DNA of 64,000 nt, from positions 186,001 to 250,000 of the forward strand of contig NZ_JOFH01000006.1 in the NCBI RefSeq assembly GCF_000721235.1, written 5' to 3'. Of the stretch, positions 36,065 through 44,162 are shown in pieces. The notes beneath the pieces were generated by a model. It saw nothing but the letters and a program-made list of their open reading frames with translations, was not told the origin of the DNA and ran no database searches. Every line of letters starts with the position of its first letter. The first letter of the stretch is position 1. A program made the position numbers and the translations under genes. Origin of the DNA: Streptomyces olivaceus. Its GTDB lineage: Bacteria > Actinomycetota > Actinomycetes > Streptomycetales > Streptomycetaceae.

Positions 36065-36484
36065 GTGCCACAACTACTCTCCGCATCCGTCCGGCGACAG
36101 CCGAGCACTCGCGGAGGCTCTCGTTCCGCCCCGCACCACGACCCGAAACACCAGGTCGGCGGCGGCGACAGGCGGACGAACGGGCCACGGCGGGCCACGG
36201 AGATCCCCGGAGAGCGCCGGGTCCGCCCGCCGAACCGTTCCCCCAACCGGATGACGCGCCCGGCGTACGCCCGCTTGACCGCCCCGCTCACCCGGCCCGC
36301 CGGCCCGGCACCGCGCAGCCCCCTCCACTGCGCGGCGCCAAACGCGCAGCTTTGCTTGCGCGAATTACCTGCCTAGAACGTACGCGACCGAGTCACCGAA
36401 TTCGAGCCGGTCCAGGACAACGATGGATAACAATCGCCAACGAGGGACCACCGCGACGGGCCGCCGCGCCTACGCACCGTTCGC

Positions 36485-37291
36485 TCACGCCGTCTTGCGC
36501 ACATCGAAGAGGTGGCGGGCGCTGTGGGCGACGAACGGGCCGTCGGCCTCGATGCGCTCGTGCAGGTCGCGCAGCCGGTCCAGGTACGCGTCCACGGTGA
36601 AGCCGGGCACCATCCACACGACCTTGCGCAGGAAGTGGACGACGGCACCGATGTCGAAGAACTCCATCCGCAGCCGTTCCGCCCGCAGGTCGACGACCTC
36701 GAGACCGGCCGCCTCGGCATCGCTCCGCTCAAGCTCGGGATGGCGTCGCCGCCGGCTCTCCTGCGGCAACGGCCCGAGGAAGTACTCGATCAGCTCGAAG
36801 ACGCTGGCGGGACCGACGTGCTGGGCGAAGTACGTACCGCCGGGCGCGAGCACGCGGGCGACCTCGTCCCAGTGCGGCTGGACGGGATGCCGGCTCACGA
36901 CCAGGTCGAAGGCGCCGTCGGCGAACGGCAACGGCGCGTCGTCGGGCACGGCGACCACCGGCACGCCGCGGGGGGCCAGCAGCCGGGTGGCCTTGGCGAC
37001 GTTGGGCGCCCAGCCCTCGGTCGCCACGACGAGCGGGGACCGGCGGGAGCCGGCGGCACCGAGAGCGAAGTCCAGCACCTCTCCGCCCCCGGTCTGCACC
37101 TCCAGCACGGCGGAGGCCCGGACCAGCCGCCTGGCCATGGACCGGGCGTACCCCCAGGAGGGCCGGGCCTCGGTGGCCCGTCCCTCGAACCAGGAGAAAT
37201 CCCACCCGTCGGTGGGCACGGAGGCACCTTCGGCCACGAGGTCGTCGAAGGCGCGGTGTCGAGGGGGCCGGGACGGTGGCGGCGGCACCAT
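36485..37291 (-). CDS. Class I SAM-dependent methyltransferase
   Basis: 268 residues. Rossmann-type methyltransferase: motif I VLEVQTGGGEVLDFAL (about 50-65), acidic strand-end VVATEGWAPN, post-motif DDAPLPFADGAFDLVVSRHP, and VARVLAPGGTYFAQHVGP. This is the type-11 layout. The substrate is unknown. Start ATG 37291 is the first plausible Met, but there is no ribosome binding site on this strand (the upstream sequence is pyrimidine-rich), so the start is doubtful or the mRNA leaderless. It shares strand with the LLM gene upstream across a 123-bp gap. Confidence 0.82.
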   Translation of the reverse strand: MVPPPPSRPPRHRAFDDLVAEGASVPTDGWDFSWFEGRATEARPSWGYARSMARRLVRASAVLEVQTGGGEVLDFALGAAGSRRSPLVVATEGWAPNVAKATRLLAPRGVPVVAVPDDAPLPFADGAFDLVVSRHPVQPHWDEVARVLAPGGTYFAQHVGPASVFELIEYFLGPLPQESRRRRHPELERSDAEAAGLEVVDLRAERLRMEFFDIGAVVHFLRKVVWMVPGFTVDAYLDRLRDLHERIEADGPFVAHSARHLFDVRKTA

Positions 37292-37317
37292 AGGAGGGAG
37301 ATCCGTTTCGACGGCAG

Positions 37318-37380
37318 AAGTAAAAAGAAGGAAGAAAAAGGAGAGAAGGGAGAGAAGGGAGCAAGAGACAAGGAGCAACA
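37318..37380. repeat. Polypurine tract
   Basis: About 60 bases on the plus strand are almost only A and G (GGAAGAAAAAGGAGAGAAGG and similar), AT-richer than anything nearby. It lies between the methyltransferase start and the LLM gene stop. Confidence 0.8.
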
Positions 37381-37394
37381 GCCCTCCCCCTTAG

Positions 37395-37418
37395 ACCCTC
37401 AGACCCTCAGACCCTCAG
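37395..37418. repeat. 8-bp triplet repeat over the LLM gene stop
   Basis: GACCCTCA-type unit occurs three times in tandem; the last copy contains the minus-strand stop codon (37415-37417). Confidence 0.7.
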
Positions 37419-38293
37419 GCCTGAGCCACCAACGGCCGAACCTGCTCGGCGGCGAACCGAACGAACCCTTCCGGGTCGGGCTCGTCCCCGGTCGGCTGGA
37501 GGATCACGGTGTCGGCCCCCGCCTCGGCCAGCCGCTCCACGGCGGCGGCGACGGCGCCCGCGTCCCCGGCGACGCCGAGACCCGGCACCGTGTCGTCCCC
37601 TTCGGCGACCAGTTCGGCCCGAAGCCGCTCGGCGGCGCCGGCCCCGGTGGCGGCGAGCAGATACACGACCACCCGGTGCGCTTCCGTCCGCCCGGCCGCG
37701 GCCCGCCCTTCGTCGATGAGCCGCCGGGCCCGTCGTACCCCGTCGGGCGGAGTGGACGCGGTGAGCACGGTCCCGTCGGCGGCTTCACCGGCCAGCCGCA
37801 GCGAGCGGGGCCCGGTGGCGCCGGCGAGCACTTCCACGGCTCGCTCCGGCGGCCAGTCGAGGGCGACGTCGTCGAGCCGGACGTAGCGCCCTTCGGTCGT
37901 CAGGCGCTCCCCGCCGAGCAGCGCCCGCAGGGCGAGCAGGTGCTCTCTCAGCAGCGTGACGGGAGACTCAACCCGCGCTCCGACCTGCCCCATCCAGTCC
38001 TGCACGCCGTGTCCCACACCGAGGAGGGCGCGCCCGGGGAACATCCGGTGCAGGGTGGCGGCCTCCATGGCGGTGACGGCCACGTTCCGCAACGGCACGG
38101 GCAGCAGCCCGACGCCGACCCGCACCCGCTCGGTCCACGCGAGGGCGGCTGCGGCCGTGGAGATCCCACCCTCGCGGAAGCAGTCCTCCCACAGCCACAG
38201 CTCCTCCAGCCCCGCCTCATCGGCAGCACGAGCCACGGCACGCAGCCGCTCGGGGGCAACCTGAGGCCGGAAAACGGCACCGAGTCCAGTCAT
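37415..38293 (-). CDS. LLM-class (F420- or FMN-dependent) oxidoreductase
   Basis: 292 residues. Bacterial luciferase-like TIM-barrel fold: ERLRAVARAADEAGLEELWLWED, RVRVGVGLLPVPLRNVAVTAMEAATLHRMFPGRALLGVGHG, and VEVLAGATGPRSLRLAGEAADGTVL. The pattern resembles F420-dependent reductases. It would transfer hydride to an unknown substrate. ATG 38293. Confidence 0.88.
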   Translation of the reverse strand: MTGLGAVFRPQVAPERLRAVARAADEAGLEELWLWEDCFREGGISTAAAALAWTERVRVGVGLLPVPLRNVAVTAMEAATLHRMFPGRALLGVGHGVQDWMGQVGARVESPVTLLREHLLALRALLGGERLTTEGRYVRLDDVALDWPPERAVEVLAGATGPRSLRLAGEAADGTVLTASTPPDGVRRARRLIDEGRAAAGRTEAHRVVVYLLAATGAGAAERLRAELVAEGDDTVPGLGVAGDAGAVAAAVERLAEAGADTVILQPTGDEPDPEGFVRFAAEQVRPLVAQA

Positions 38294-38378
38294 GCAGCCT
38301 TCCTACCCCCGCCCCACTTCCCCGGACAACACGATTTTGCGGGGCGGGGGCCGGGTATCGCGACTGCCCGCTCTCTAC

Positions 38379-39422
38379 TCAGCGGTTGATGGCCTGAATC
38401 TCCTGGACGACGACGTCCTGGGTGGCACCGAAAGCGCCATCGGGGAGATCCCCACCCGCACCACCGGTGCCAGTCCAATGAATTGCCCAAGTAACCGTCG
38501 CTTGAAGCGGGAACGTCCCATCACCTGATGAGCGCAGGTACTTCACCCCGCACGGAGGCGTGCTGTCGGCCTTGCCTTTTTCGTACGGCGCGCCGATACG
38601 CCCATCAGTGATCTCGCAGACACCAGACGCAGGATACGTCTCGGCATCCGGCGTTCCCGGTTTGATCTGCAGCGACACCGGCTCCGCCGTGGCCGTCGCC
38701 TCGATGCCGATCGCCTCCACAGACGCGGTGACCGAGACCGGCTTGAACTCGGCACCGTTCAGCCACGCCCACGTCGGAAGGTTGACCTTGGTCGCATCCG
38801 CGGGCGCCAGTGTCACCTCGGTACCGGGGACACGGATCTCCGCGTAGGCGAGTTCGGCGAGCACCTCGGGCGTCACAGCGTTCTCGATGTCCGCGGGCGG
38901 AGCGTCTCCCGTGTCCACCCAGAAGGGCCCCTTGTTGCACTTTTCCCAGCCCGGCGGATAACTCTTGTTGACATACGAATCCCACCAGTACCCTTTTCCA
39001 GTCTTGTCTTTATTGAACCCCTTCTCCTCGTCCTTGGCGTTGTACTTCTCCCGCTGCTCGGCGTCCCACTCGTACCCCGTGGATTCAGCCTCCCAGATCG
39101 GTTCCAGAGTTTTCTGCAACTCTTCCGGGCTGTACTTGGGGGCGTACCAACAAGGCGGTGGGCTCCATGAAGTGGACGAAGTTAGCGCCCCGGCAGATCC
39201 GCCTCCGCCATTCTTCGAACGGTCGAACTTGACTCCACCCACGGCGACAGCGACAGTGCCGTCGCCGTCGGTCTCCGCGCGCTGCTCGCTGCCCGAGTTC
39301 TGTGTGTTCCCATCGAGAATGTCGTCGGCGCTTGCTACGCCAGGAAAAACAAGAAGCGACAGGCACAAGCCAACCGTGACTGTTGCCAGCAGCGTCTTCG
39401 TGGCGCGGGTCAAGGCTGGCAC
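38379..39422 (-). CDS. Secreted protein of unknown function
   Basis: 347 residues. A signal peptide (about 1-31, ending FPGVASA) is followed by a Gly/Asp-rich stretch, then a Trp/Tyr/Lys-rich region (CWYAPKYSPEELQKTLEPIWEAES, then GKGYWWDSYVNKSYPPGWEKC) and a beta-rich C-terminal part with four cysteines. I do not recognise a family. GTG 39422 has GGGAG 6 bp upstream and overlaps the end of the lipoprotein gene, so the two are coupled. Base composition is visibly more AT-rich than the surroundings. Confidence 0.75.
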   Translation of the reverse strand: MPALTRATKTLLATVTVGLCLSLLVFPGVASADDILDGNTQNSGSEQRAETDGDGTVAVAVGGVKFDRSKNGGGGSAGALTSSTSWSPPPCWYAPKYSPEELQKTLEPIWEAESTGYEWDAEQREKYNAKDEEKGFNKDKTGKGYWWDSYVNKSYPPGWEKCNKGPFWVDTGDAPPADIENAVTPEVLAELAYAEIRVPGTEVTLAPADATKVNLPTWAWLNGAEFKPVSVTASVEAIGIEATATAEPVSLQIKPGTPDAETYPASGVCEITDGRIGAPYEKGKADSTPPCGVKYLRSSGDGTFPLQATVTWAIHWTGTGGAGGDLPDGAFGATQDVVVQEIQAINR

Positions 39423-40072
39423 TTGGGACTCCCACTCTGTGAAGCGACCTTCTGAATTTCCCACACCCCGTCACTGTTTTTTCTCAGCGACGTGTGATAA
39501 ATGACGTAGCTCTTCTCAGTTACCTTGGTTTCCCTGACTTTACCGGTCTCAAGGTACTTCACATACGCCTTGCCTTGATCCTCGCAGTATGTAAAAGAAG
39601 CCGTGCCGTCTTCGTCGACTGCTACCTCAGGAGCGTAGAAGCGGTAGCTCCCCGTGATTACCGCCTTCTTGTCTACATAGTTCTGAATGAACTCCTGAGT
39701 ACCTGCGGCCGCCTCTCCCTCATAGTAATAGAGGTAGGCTTTGTCCAAAGCGTCTTGGTTAACGATTGCCAAGTCCACCGCTTTGATGGATTGTTCACTG
39801 TCGGCCAGAACCGCATCCTTTTCCTTGTTTCCCGTCTTGGGCCACTCGAAGGTGTGGGAGAGATCGGCCGGCAGTTGGAGTTGAGGTCGGTCTGCCTTGG
39901 ACGGCTCGGCGGCAGTCGGTGAAGCCGACGGAGTAGAACTTCCCGTGTCCGCCCCCGCGATCTTGTCGTTGTCGCCGGAGCTGTCGTCGTCGCTCCCGCA
40001 CGCGGACAGCGTCAGGGCCGTAGCGGCGGTCAGTGCGAGCGCTGCGAGGAGGGTGGGGCGGCGGCGATTCAC
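39410..40072 (-). CDS. Lipoprotein of unknown function
   Basis: 220 residues. Lipobox LSAC at about residues 22-25 (TALTLSACGSDDDSS), then an acidic, Ser/Thr-rich linker and a domain from about 70 onward with DAVLADSEQSIKAVDLAIVNQD and YYYEGEAAAGTQEFIQNYVDKK. That layout resembles small NTF2-like/SnoaL-type extracellular domains, but this is only a shape argument. It overlaps the downstream secreted-protein gene by 13 bp; probably one operon acting at the cell surface. Middle part AT-richer than neighbours. Confidence 0.78.
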   Translation of the reverse strand: MNRRRPTLLAALALTAATALTLSACGSDDDSSGDNDKIAGADTGSSTPSASPTAAEPSKADRPQLQLPADLSHTFEWPKTGNKEKDAVLADSEQSIKAVDLAIVNQDALDKAYLYYYEGEAAAGTQEFIQNYVDKKAVITGSYRFYAPEVAVDEDGTASFTYCEDQGKAYVKYLETGKVRETKVTEKSYVIYHTSLRKNSDGVWEIQKVASQSGSPKCQP

Positions 40073-40243
40073 TGTCGGCTCCTGGGTGGGACGAGGCTTC
40101 TCTTCAGCGAAGCAACGCTATCCACCGGGCGTTGGAGACACCAGAGTGAAAGTGTCTCGCTACTGTCACCAACCGGTGAGGGTCAGTTGCACGTGCAGCT
40201 TTTCGATACGTAACAGGTTGACAACAGCAGGGAGGGGCACCGG

Positions 40244-40624
40244 ATGGGACGCCAGCGGCGTTGGCGGGACGGGGTGGGGGCGTTGGTGGTGGGGGAAGGG
40301 CTCGACCGGGTTCGTGTGCCCCTGAAGATCGCCGGATCTTATCGGGCCCGGACGAAGGGGCTGTTGGGGCGGGACGCCGTCGATGGGGCGATGCTTCTGA
40401 CTCCTGCCAACAGCGTGCACACGTTTCGTATGCGGATGTCCATCGACGTGGCCTATCTCGACCGGCGCCTCACCGTCATCGCCGTACGCACCATGCGGCC
40501 GGGCAGGCTCGGGTGGCCCCGGGTGCGTTCGCGGCATGTGCTGGAGGCGGAGGCCGGGGCGATGGAGCGGTGGGGGGTGCGGGTGGGGGCCCGGGTGGAG
40601 ATCGCGGAGGGCCGGGAGGGCTAG
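40244..40624 (+). CDS. DUF192 family protein
   Basis: 126 residues. DUF192 pattern: RVPLKIAGSYRARTKGLLGRDAVDGAMLL, then SVHTFRMRMSIDVAYLDRRLTVI, and a C-terminal VLEAEAGAMERWGVRVGARVEI. No signal peptide is seen here, although many relatives are secreted. Function unknown. ATG 40244 is preceded by GGAGGGG 6 bp upstream. Confidence 0.85.
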   Translation: MGRQRRWRDGVGALVVGEGLDRVRVPLKIAGSYRARTKGLLGRDAVDGAMLLTPANSVHTFRMRMSIDVAYLDRRLTVIAVRTMRPGRLGWPRVRSRHVLEAEAGAMERWGVRVGARVEIAEGREG

Positions 40625-40664
40625 CCGGCACCGGCCGTTGTGCTGGTGACGCCCGACGTCGGTG

Positions 40665-40695
40665 TTGACCTTCGAGTTGGTTGAAACTCGATGAT
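40665..40695 (+). promoter_or_regulatory. MerR-type promoter with operator dyad in the spacer
   Basis: TTGACC (40665-40670) and GATGAT (40690-40695) are 19 bp apart, the over-long spacing of MerR-controlled promoters. The spacer holds a perfect dyad TCGAGTT-N6-AACTCGA (40672-40691). The -10 ends 6 bp before ATG 40702, so the message would be leaderless. Confidence 0.6.
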
Positions 40696-40701
40696 GGCGA
40701 G

Positions 40702-41775
40702 ATGCCGAATTCCGAGCTGATGCCCATCGGGGTCTTTGCCCAGCGCAGTGGTCTGACCTCCAGCGCGTTGCGCTTCTACGCCGACTCCGGGCTGCTGCCC
40801 CCAGCCGAAGTGGACCCGGTCTCGGGGTACCGCCACTACGGCGCCGACCAGGTGGCGAGGGCGACCGCGCTGCGTCGGCTCCGCGAGATCGCCATGCCCC
40901 TCGCCGAGGTCGGGACGGTTCTCGACGCCGAGGCCGGCGAAGCCGCACGGCTGGTTGACGAGCATGTTGCCGGGGTTGTTGGGGATGCGGCGGCTGCACG
41001 GCAGAAGGCTGCTGTCATCAAATCCGCGCTCGGCGGCGACCGGCCCGGTCTGCTGATCGCCGCGTTGAAGGGGCCCGTGCTGGCGGATGCGGTCGACCAG
41101 GTCCTCACCTCGACCGCATACGGGCCGGGGACGGCGGTGCTTACCGGCGTACACGTCGAGGCGGGTCATGAGGCGATCACCCTGACGGCGACCGACCGGT
41201 TCCGGCTGTCCACTCGGTCCCTGGTGCCGGCACGGACGGCGGAGCAGACATGGGTCGGCACGATCGACGGCGACGACCTGCGGGCGGCGGTCGCCGAGAT
41301 CCGGCACAGTGCGCTGGTCCGCATCGAAGCGGTGCCGCACGGGATCCGGCTGCGCATGGGTGAACGGGAGGGCCGGCACTGCCGGTTGCTGTCCGAGGAG
41401 TTCCCCGACCACCGGCTGATGCTCGCGTCCCTGGGTGAGGTCACCACCCGCGCCACGGTCGCGAAGGACCTGCTGCTGCGCGCCCTGGAAGAACACCCCG
41501 GGGAATGCATCGCGCTCCACATCTCCGGCCACGGAGTGGACGTCCGGTCACCGAACGACGAACACCCCGGCATTTCGCTCCTCGCCACCGTGACGGGCGA
41601 GGCCCTCAAGATCCGGTTCGAGACGACCACGCTCTATCCCGCCGTGAGCACGGCCATCGGCCCCGACGTCATGCTCGACCTGCGAGGACACGACCGGCCC
41701 GTCACGATCCGCTCGGCCGACCGCGGCGATCTCACCACCCTGGCCATGCCCGTCAGGGCCGCATACTCGTCCTGA
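40702..41775 (+). CDS. MerR-type HTH fused to a DNA-polymerase-III beta-clamp-like domain
   Basis: 357 residues. N-terminal MerR helix-turn-helix (about 8-75): IGVFAQRSGLTSSALRFYADSGLLPPAEV, then SGYRHYGADQVARA. After a helical linker (about 76-120) comes a sliding-clamp fold (about 122-357): LADAVDQVL, LTATDRFRLSTRSL, SEEFPDHRLML and the C-terminal TTLAMPVR, which is the usual ending of DnaN clamps. Only about two of the three clamp modules fit, so it is not a replication clamp. It may be a regulator with a clamp-derived sensing or dimerisation domain. The start at 40702 is set by the MerR-type promoter; ATG 40720 is an alternative. Confidence 0.85.
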   Translation: MPNSELMPIGVFAQRSGLTSSALRFYADSGLLPPAEVDPVSGYRHYGADQVARATALRRLREIAMPLAEVGTVLDAEAGEAARLVDEHVAGVVGDAAAARQKAAVIKSALGGDRPGLLIAALKGPVLADAVDQVLTSTAYGPGTAVLTGVHVEAGHEAITLTATDRFRLSTRSLVPARTAEQTWVGTIDGDDLRAAVAEIRHSALVRIEAVPHGIRLRMGEREGRHCRLLSEEFPDHRLMLASLGEVTTRATVAKDLLLRALEEHPGECIALHISGHGVDVRSPNDEHPGISLLATVTGEALKIRFETTTLYPAVSTAIGPDVMLDLRGHDRPVTIRSADRGDLTTLAMPVRAAYSS

Positions 41776-41795
41776 ACGACCCCGAGGAACCCTTC

Positions 41796-42299
41796 GTGCC
41801 CACCGCACCCGCCGGCCCCGACCCGACCATGGACGCCATCGGACAAGCCGTCACCGAAGGCCGAACGGGCAGCACGCTCTCCGCCCGCCGCAAGCTTCTG
41901 GGCCTGTGGTTTGAGATCGGCGTCACCGGCGACCCGCTGCACCGCTGCTCCCTCGCCCACTACCTGGCAGACCTCTACGAAGACCCCGCCCAGGCCCTCG
42001 CCTGGGACGTCCGGGCCCTGGACGCTGCCGACGCCATGACCGACCAGCGCGCCCAGGAGCACCACGCCGGTCTCCGCGTTGCCGGGTTCTACCCTTCCCT
42101 CCACCTCAACCTGGCCGACAACTACCGTCGGCTCGGGTCCTTCGACGCGGCCACCGCGCACCTCCACGCGGCCGAGGAGCACGTCCCCGACCTCCCGCAG
42201 GACGCGTACGGCACCCTCCTGCGCACCGCCCTCGACGAGGTGGCGCAGGCCGTCTCCCGGCGGGACACCACCAAGCGGCCCCGGCGAACGCCCGAATAG
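41796..42299 (+). CDS. TPR-like protein downstream of the MerR-clamp gene
   Basis: 167 residues, all helical. Repeat-like units of about 34 residues are visible: CSLAHYLADLYEDPAQALAWDVRALDAAD, then FYPSLHLNLADNYRRLGSFDAATAHLHAAEE. They fit tetratricopeptide helices for protein-protein contact. GTG 41796 has GAGGA 7 bp upstream. Starts 20 bp after the MerR-clamp gene and is probably co-transcribed with it. No enzymatic motif. Confidence 0.78.
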   Translation: MPTAPAGPDPTMDAIGQAVTEGRTGSTLSARRKLLGLWFEIGVTGDPLHRCSLAHYLADLYEDPAQALAWDVRALDAADAMTDQRAQEHHAGLRVAGFYPSLHLNLADNYRRLGSFDAATAHLHAAEEHVPDLPQDAYGTLLRTALDEVAQAVSRRDTTKRPRRTPE

Positions 42300-42382
42300 A
42301 GGGCAGGTCGGCGACGTCCAGCCTGCACGGACCACAAAGTAGACGGTGTAAACTATGTAGTCAATGACAGCAGGCTGATACC

Positions 42383-42997
42383 GTGACCGCCATGCCAGGC
42401 ATGACCGATGAGCGGCCCTTCCATCACGGGAACCTCCGGGCCGCACTGCTCGACGCGGCCGGGCGCGCTCTGCGCGAGCACGGGGCCGACCAGCTGTCCC
42501 TGCGCGATCTGGCCAGGGAGGTCGGGGTCAGCCACGCCGCACCGCGCCGGCACTTCGCGGATCGCCAGGCCCTGCTGGACGCGCTCGCCGAGGACGGGTT
42601 CGCCCAGCTGGACGGTGCGTTGCGCGCCGCGCTCGCCGGCACGGACGACGACTTCTCCGCGCACATGCGGGCGGCCGTGACGGCCTACATCCGCTTCGCC
42701 ACCGAGAACGCCGCGCTTCTGGAGCTCATGTACACCAGCAAGCACCGCCCCGGCGCGACGCGGATCGCCAAGGCGGCCGAGGCTCCGTTCGGGCTGATGA
42801 ACGAACTGATCGTTCAGGGGCAGCGGCAGGGGGCGTTGCAGGGCGGCCCCTCCGAGCGGATCGGGATCGTCCTGTTCGCGACCCTCCAGGGCATCGCGTC
42901 GATCATCAACGGCGACGTCGTCGGCCCGGAACTGCTCGACGGCCTCGTGGACAACGCCGTCGACCAGTTCCTGCGCGGCGCCCGCCCGCCTTCGTAG
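42383..42997 (+). CDS. TetR-family transcriptional regulator
   Basis: 204 residues. TetR helix-turn-helix at about 14-62: FHHGNLRAALLDAAGRALREHGADQLSLRDLAREVGVSHAAPRRHFADRQALLDALAEDGF. The C-terminal domain resembles the WHG subgroup (YIRFATENAALLELMYTSKH). No obvious target gene lies beside it. GTG 42383 is used because AGG lies 8 bp upstream; ATG 42392 and 42401 are in frame. The region upstream (42340-42365, GTAGACGGTGTAAACTATGTAGTC) is AT-rich and imperfectly symmetric, and may hold its operator. The 262-bp gap after it holds nothing I can identify. Confidence 0.88.
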   Translation: MTAMPGMTDERPFHHGNLRAALLDAAGRALREHGADQLSLRDLAREVGVSHAAPRRHFADRQALLDALAEDGFAQLDGALRAALAGTDDDFSAHMRAAVTAYIRFATENAALLELMYTSKHRPGATRIAKAAEAPFGLMNELIVQGQRQGALQGGPSERIGIVLFATLQGIASIINGDVVGPELLDGLVDNAVDQFLRGARPPS

Positions 42998-43259
42998 GGG
43001 CTCTCGGCCATCCCGAGTGCACGGCCGATCTCGGCGAGACGGTCTCCGCGCCCCCGTCCCGCCCCGGGACCCACGCCCGTTCCAGACGCTGCACACCATG
43101 CTGGTACCGCTCACCGCCGTGTCGTCCGCGGCTTGGCCTGGCTCAGCGGCAGTTCGACCGCGGGTTCGGTCGTGGCGGGGCTGGTGAGCGCCGGCGGCAG
43201 CGTGCCGGCGTGCGGCCCCTCATCGGCGACGGACGGGCCAGGGCGGGCCACAGCGCCCC

Positions 43260-44162
43260 TCAGTCGTGCGGGACTTCCTCGACCACGGTCTCCCCGAAGC
43301 GCCACGAGCCGCGATTGCCGGCCGCCTCTGCCCGCAGGCCCATCTCCCAGGCGATCCGGGCCGCTCGCTGCTGAGATATGTCGGGGTAGTCCTCAGGATG
43401 GATCTTGATGTACCCACGTCTGTCAGCGGGGTACGTACCCAACGCCTTCCGGAGCTTCTCCTCCTGCTCCGGGGCCGCGGTGTGGTTCCGGGTGACGGTC
43501 TTGTACACCTTGCGCATTCCGGCCGACGGCTTACCGTCGGCTCGCCGCTTCGCGGCGTCTGAACCTCGCCAGGTCATCCAGCCGACCGAGCCGAGTGCCG
43601 CGAGGCAAAGCGCTGAGGCTCCCATCAGTTCGGCCGTTGCGTCCACCTGCCCCGGCGTCTGCGGCGGCAGTTCACCTTTCGGGTCCTCAATCACCGAGAG
43701 CACTTGGCCGACGTCGTACAGATCGGATGTCGTTTCCATCTCGGGCCCCAGAACCCGAGCACCGTCCTCTCGCTCCAACGTATAATAGGAATGTCGCCCT
43801 TTGCGGCCCTGTGCTGGATCGAGTCGTTCCTTCACGACCGTGCCGGTGATCTCCTCACCGCGCTGTTGGAGCATAATGTCATCGCGCGCCATCCCCATGA
43901 CGTACACGGACATCGCTGATGTAATCACAATGAACAGAGCAGCGTACAGACTTGATTCTTTGGCTCCCAGCTTTTCCATAAGTACGACGAGGATCACACC
44001 GTGGACAATCCACAGGGGCACAAGAAAAATGAGTCCCAAGTCGTCTGCAATCAGGAACATGCCTGCAATGACGGCCAGCACGTAGCAAAAAGCACCGATC
44101 ACCGACAGTGTGCGGTAGCGCTTCCGACTCGTCGACGCTCCGCCCTCCACATCAGCGCTCAT
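43260..44162 (-). CDS. Membrane protein of unknown function in the WXG100-like module
   Basis: 300 residues. Two pairs of membrane helices at about 20-65 and 70-90, then an extracytoplasmic or cytoplasmic beta segment (about 95-165: GEEITGTVVKERL, DLYDVGQVLSVIEDPKGELPP), another helix at about 178-195, and a C-terminal helical domain ending FGETVVEEVPHD. The beta segment resembles the DUF3592-like domain often seen between two helices. It overlaps the preceding gene by 4 bp (ATGA). Its AT-richer 5' half differs from neighbours. Role unknown; in this context an immunity or accessory function is possible but unproven. Confidence 0.72.
   Translation of the reverse strand: MSADVEGGASTSRKRYRTLSVIGAFCYVLAVIAGMFLIADDLGLIFLVPLWIVHGVILVVLMEKLGAKESSLYAALFIVITSAMSVYVMGMARDDIMLQQRGEEITGTVVKERLDPAQGRKGRHSYYTLEREDGARVLGPEMETTSDLYDVGQVLSVIEDPKGELPPQTPGQVDATAELMGASALCLAALGSVGWMTWRGSDAAKRRADGKPSAGMRKVYKTVTRNHTAAPEQEEKLRKALGTYPADRRGYIKIHPEDYPDISQQRAARIAWEMGLRAEAAGNRGSWRFGETVVEEVPHD

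Noticed and set aside
35728..36600. 290-codon plus-strand open frame across the gap after phoH
   Set aside because: Arg/Pro-rich composition typical of a shadow frame in GC-rich DNA, no ribosome site, and it crosses the 6C RNA and the methyltransferase end.
42998..43259. Possible gene remnant after the TetR gene
   Set aside because: Short fragments such as DRLAEIGRALGMAES look helix-turn-helix-like in one frame, but there is no continuous match to call a pseudogene.
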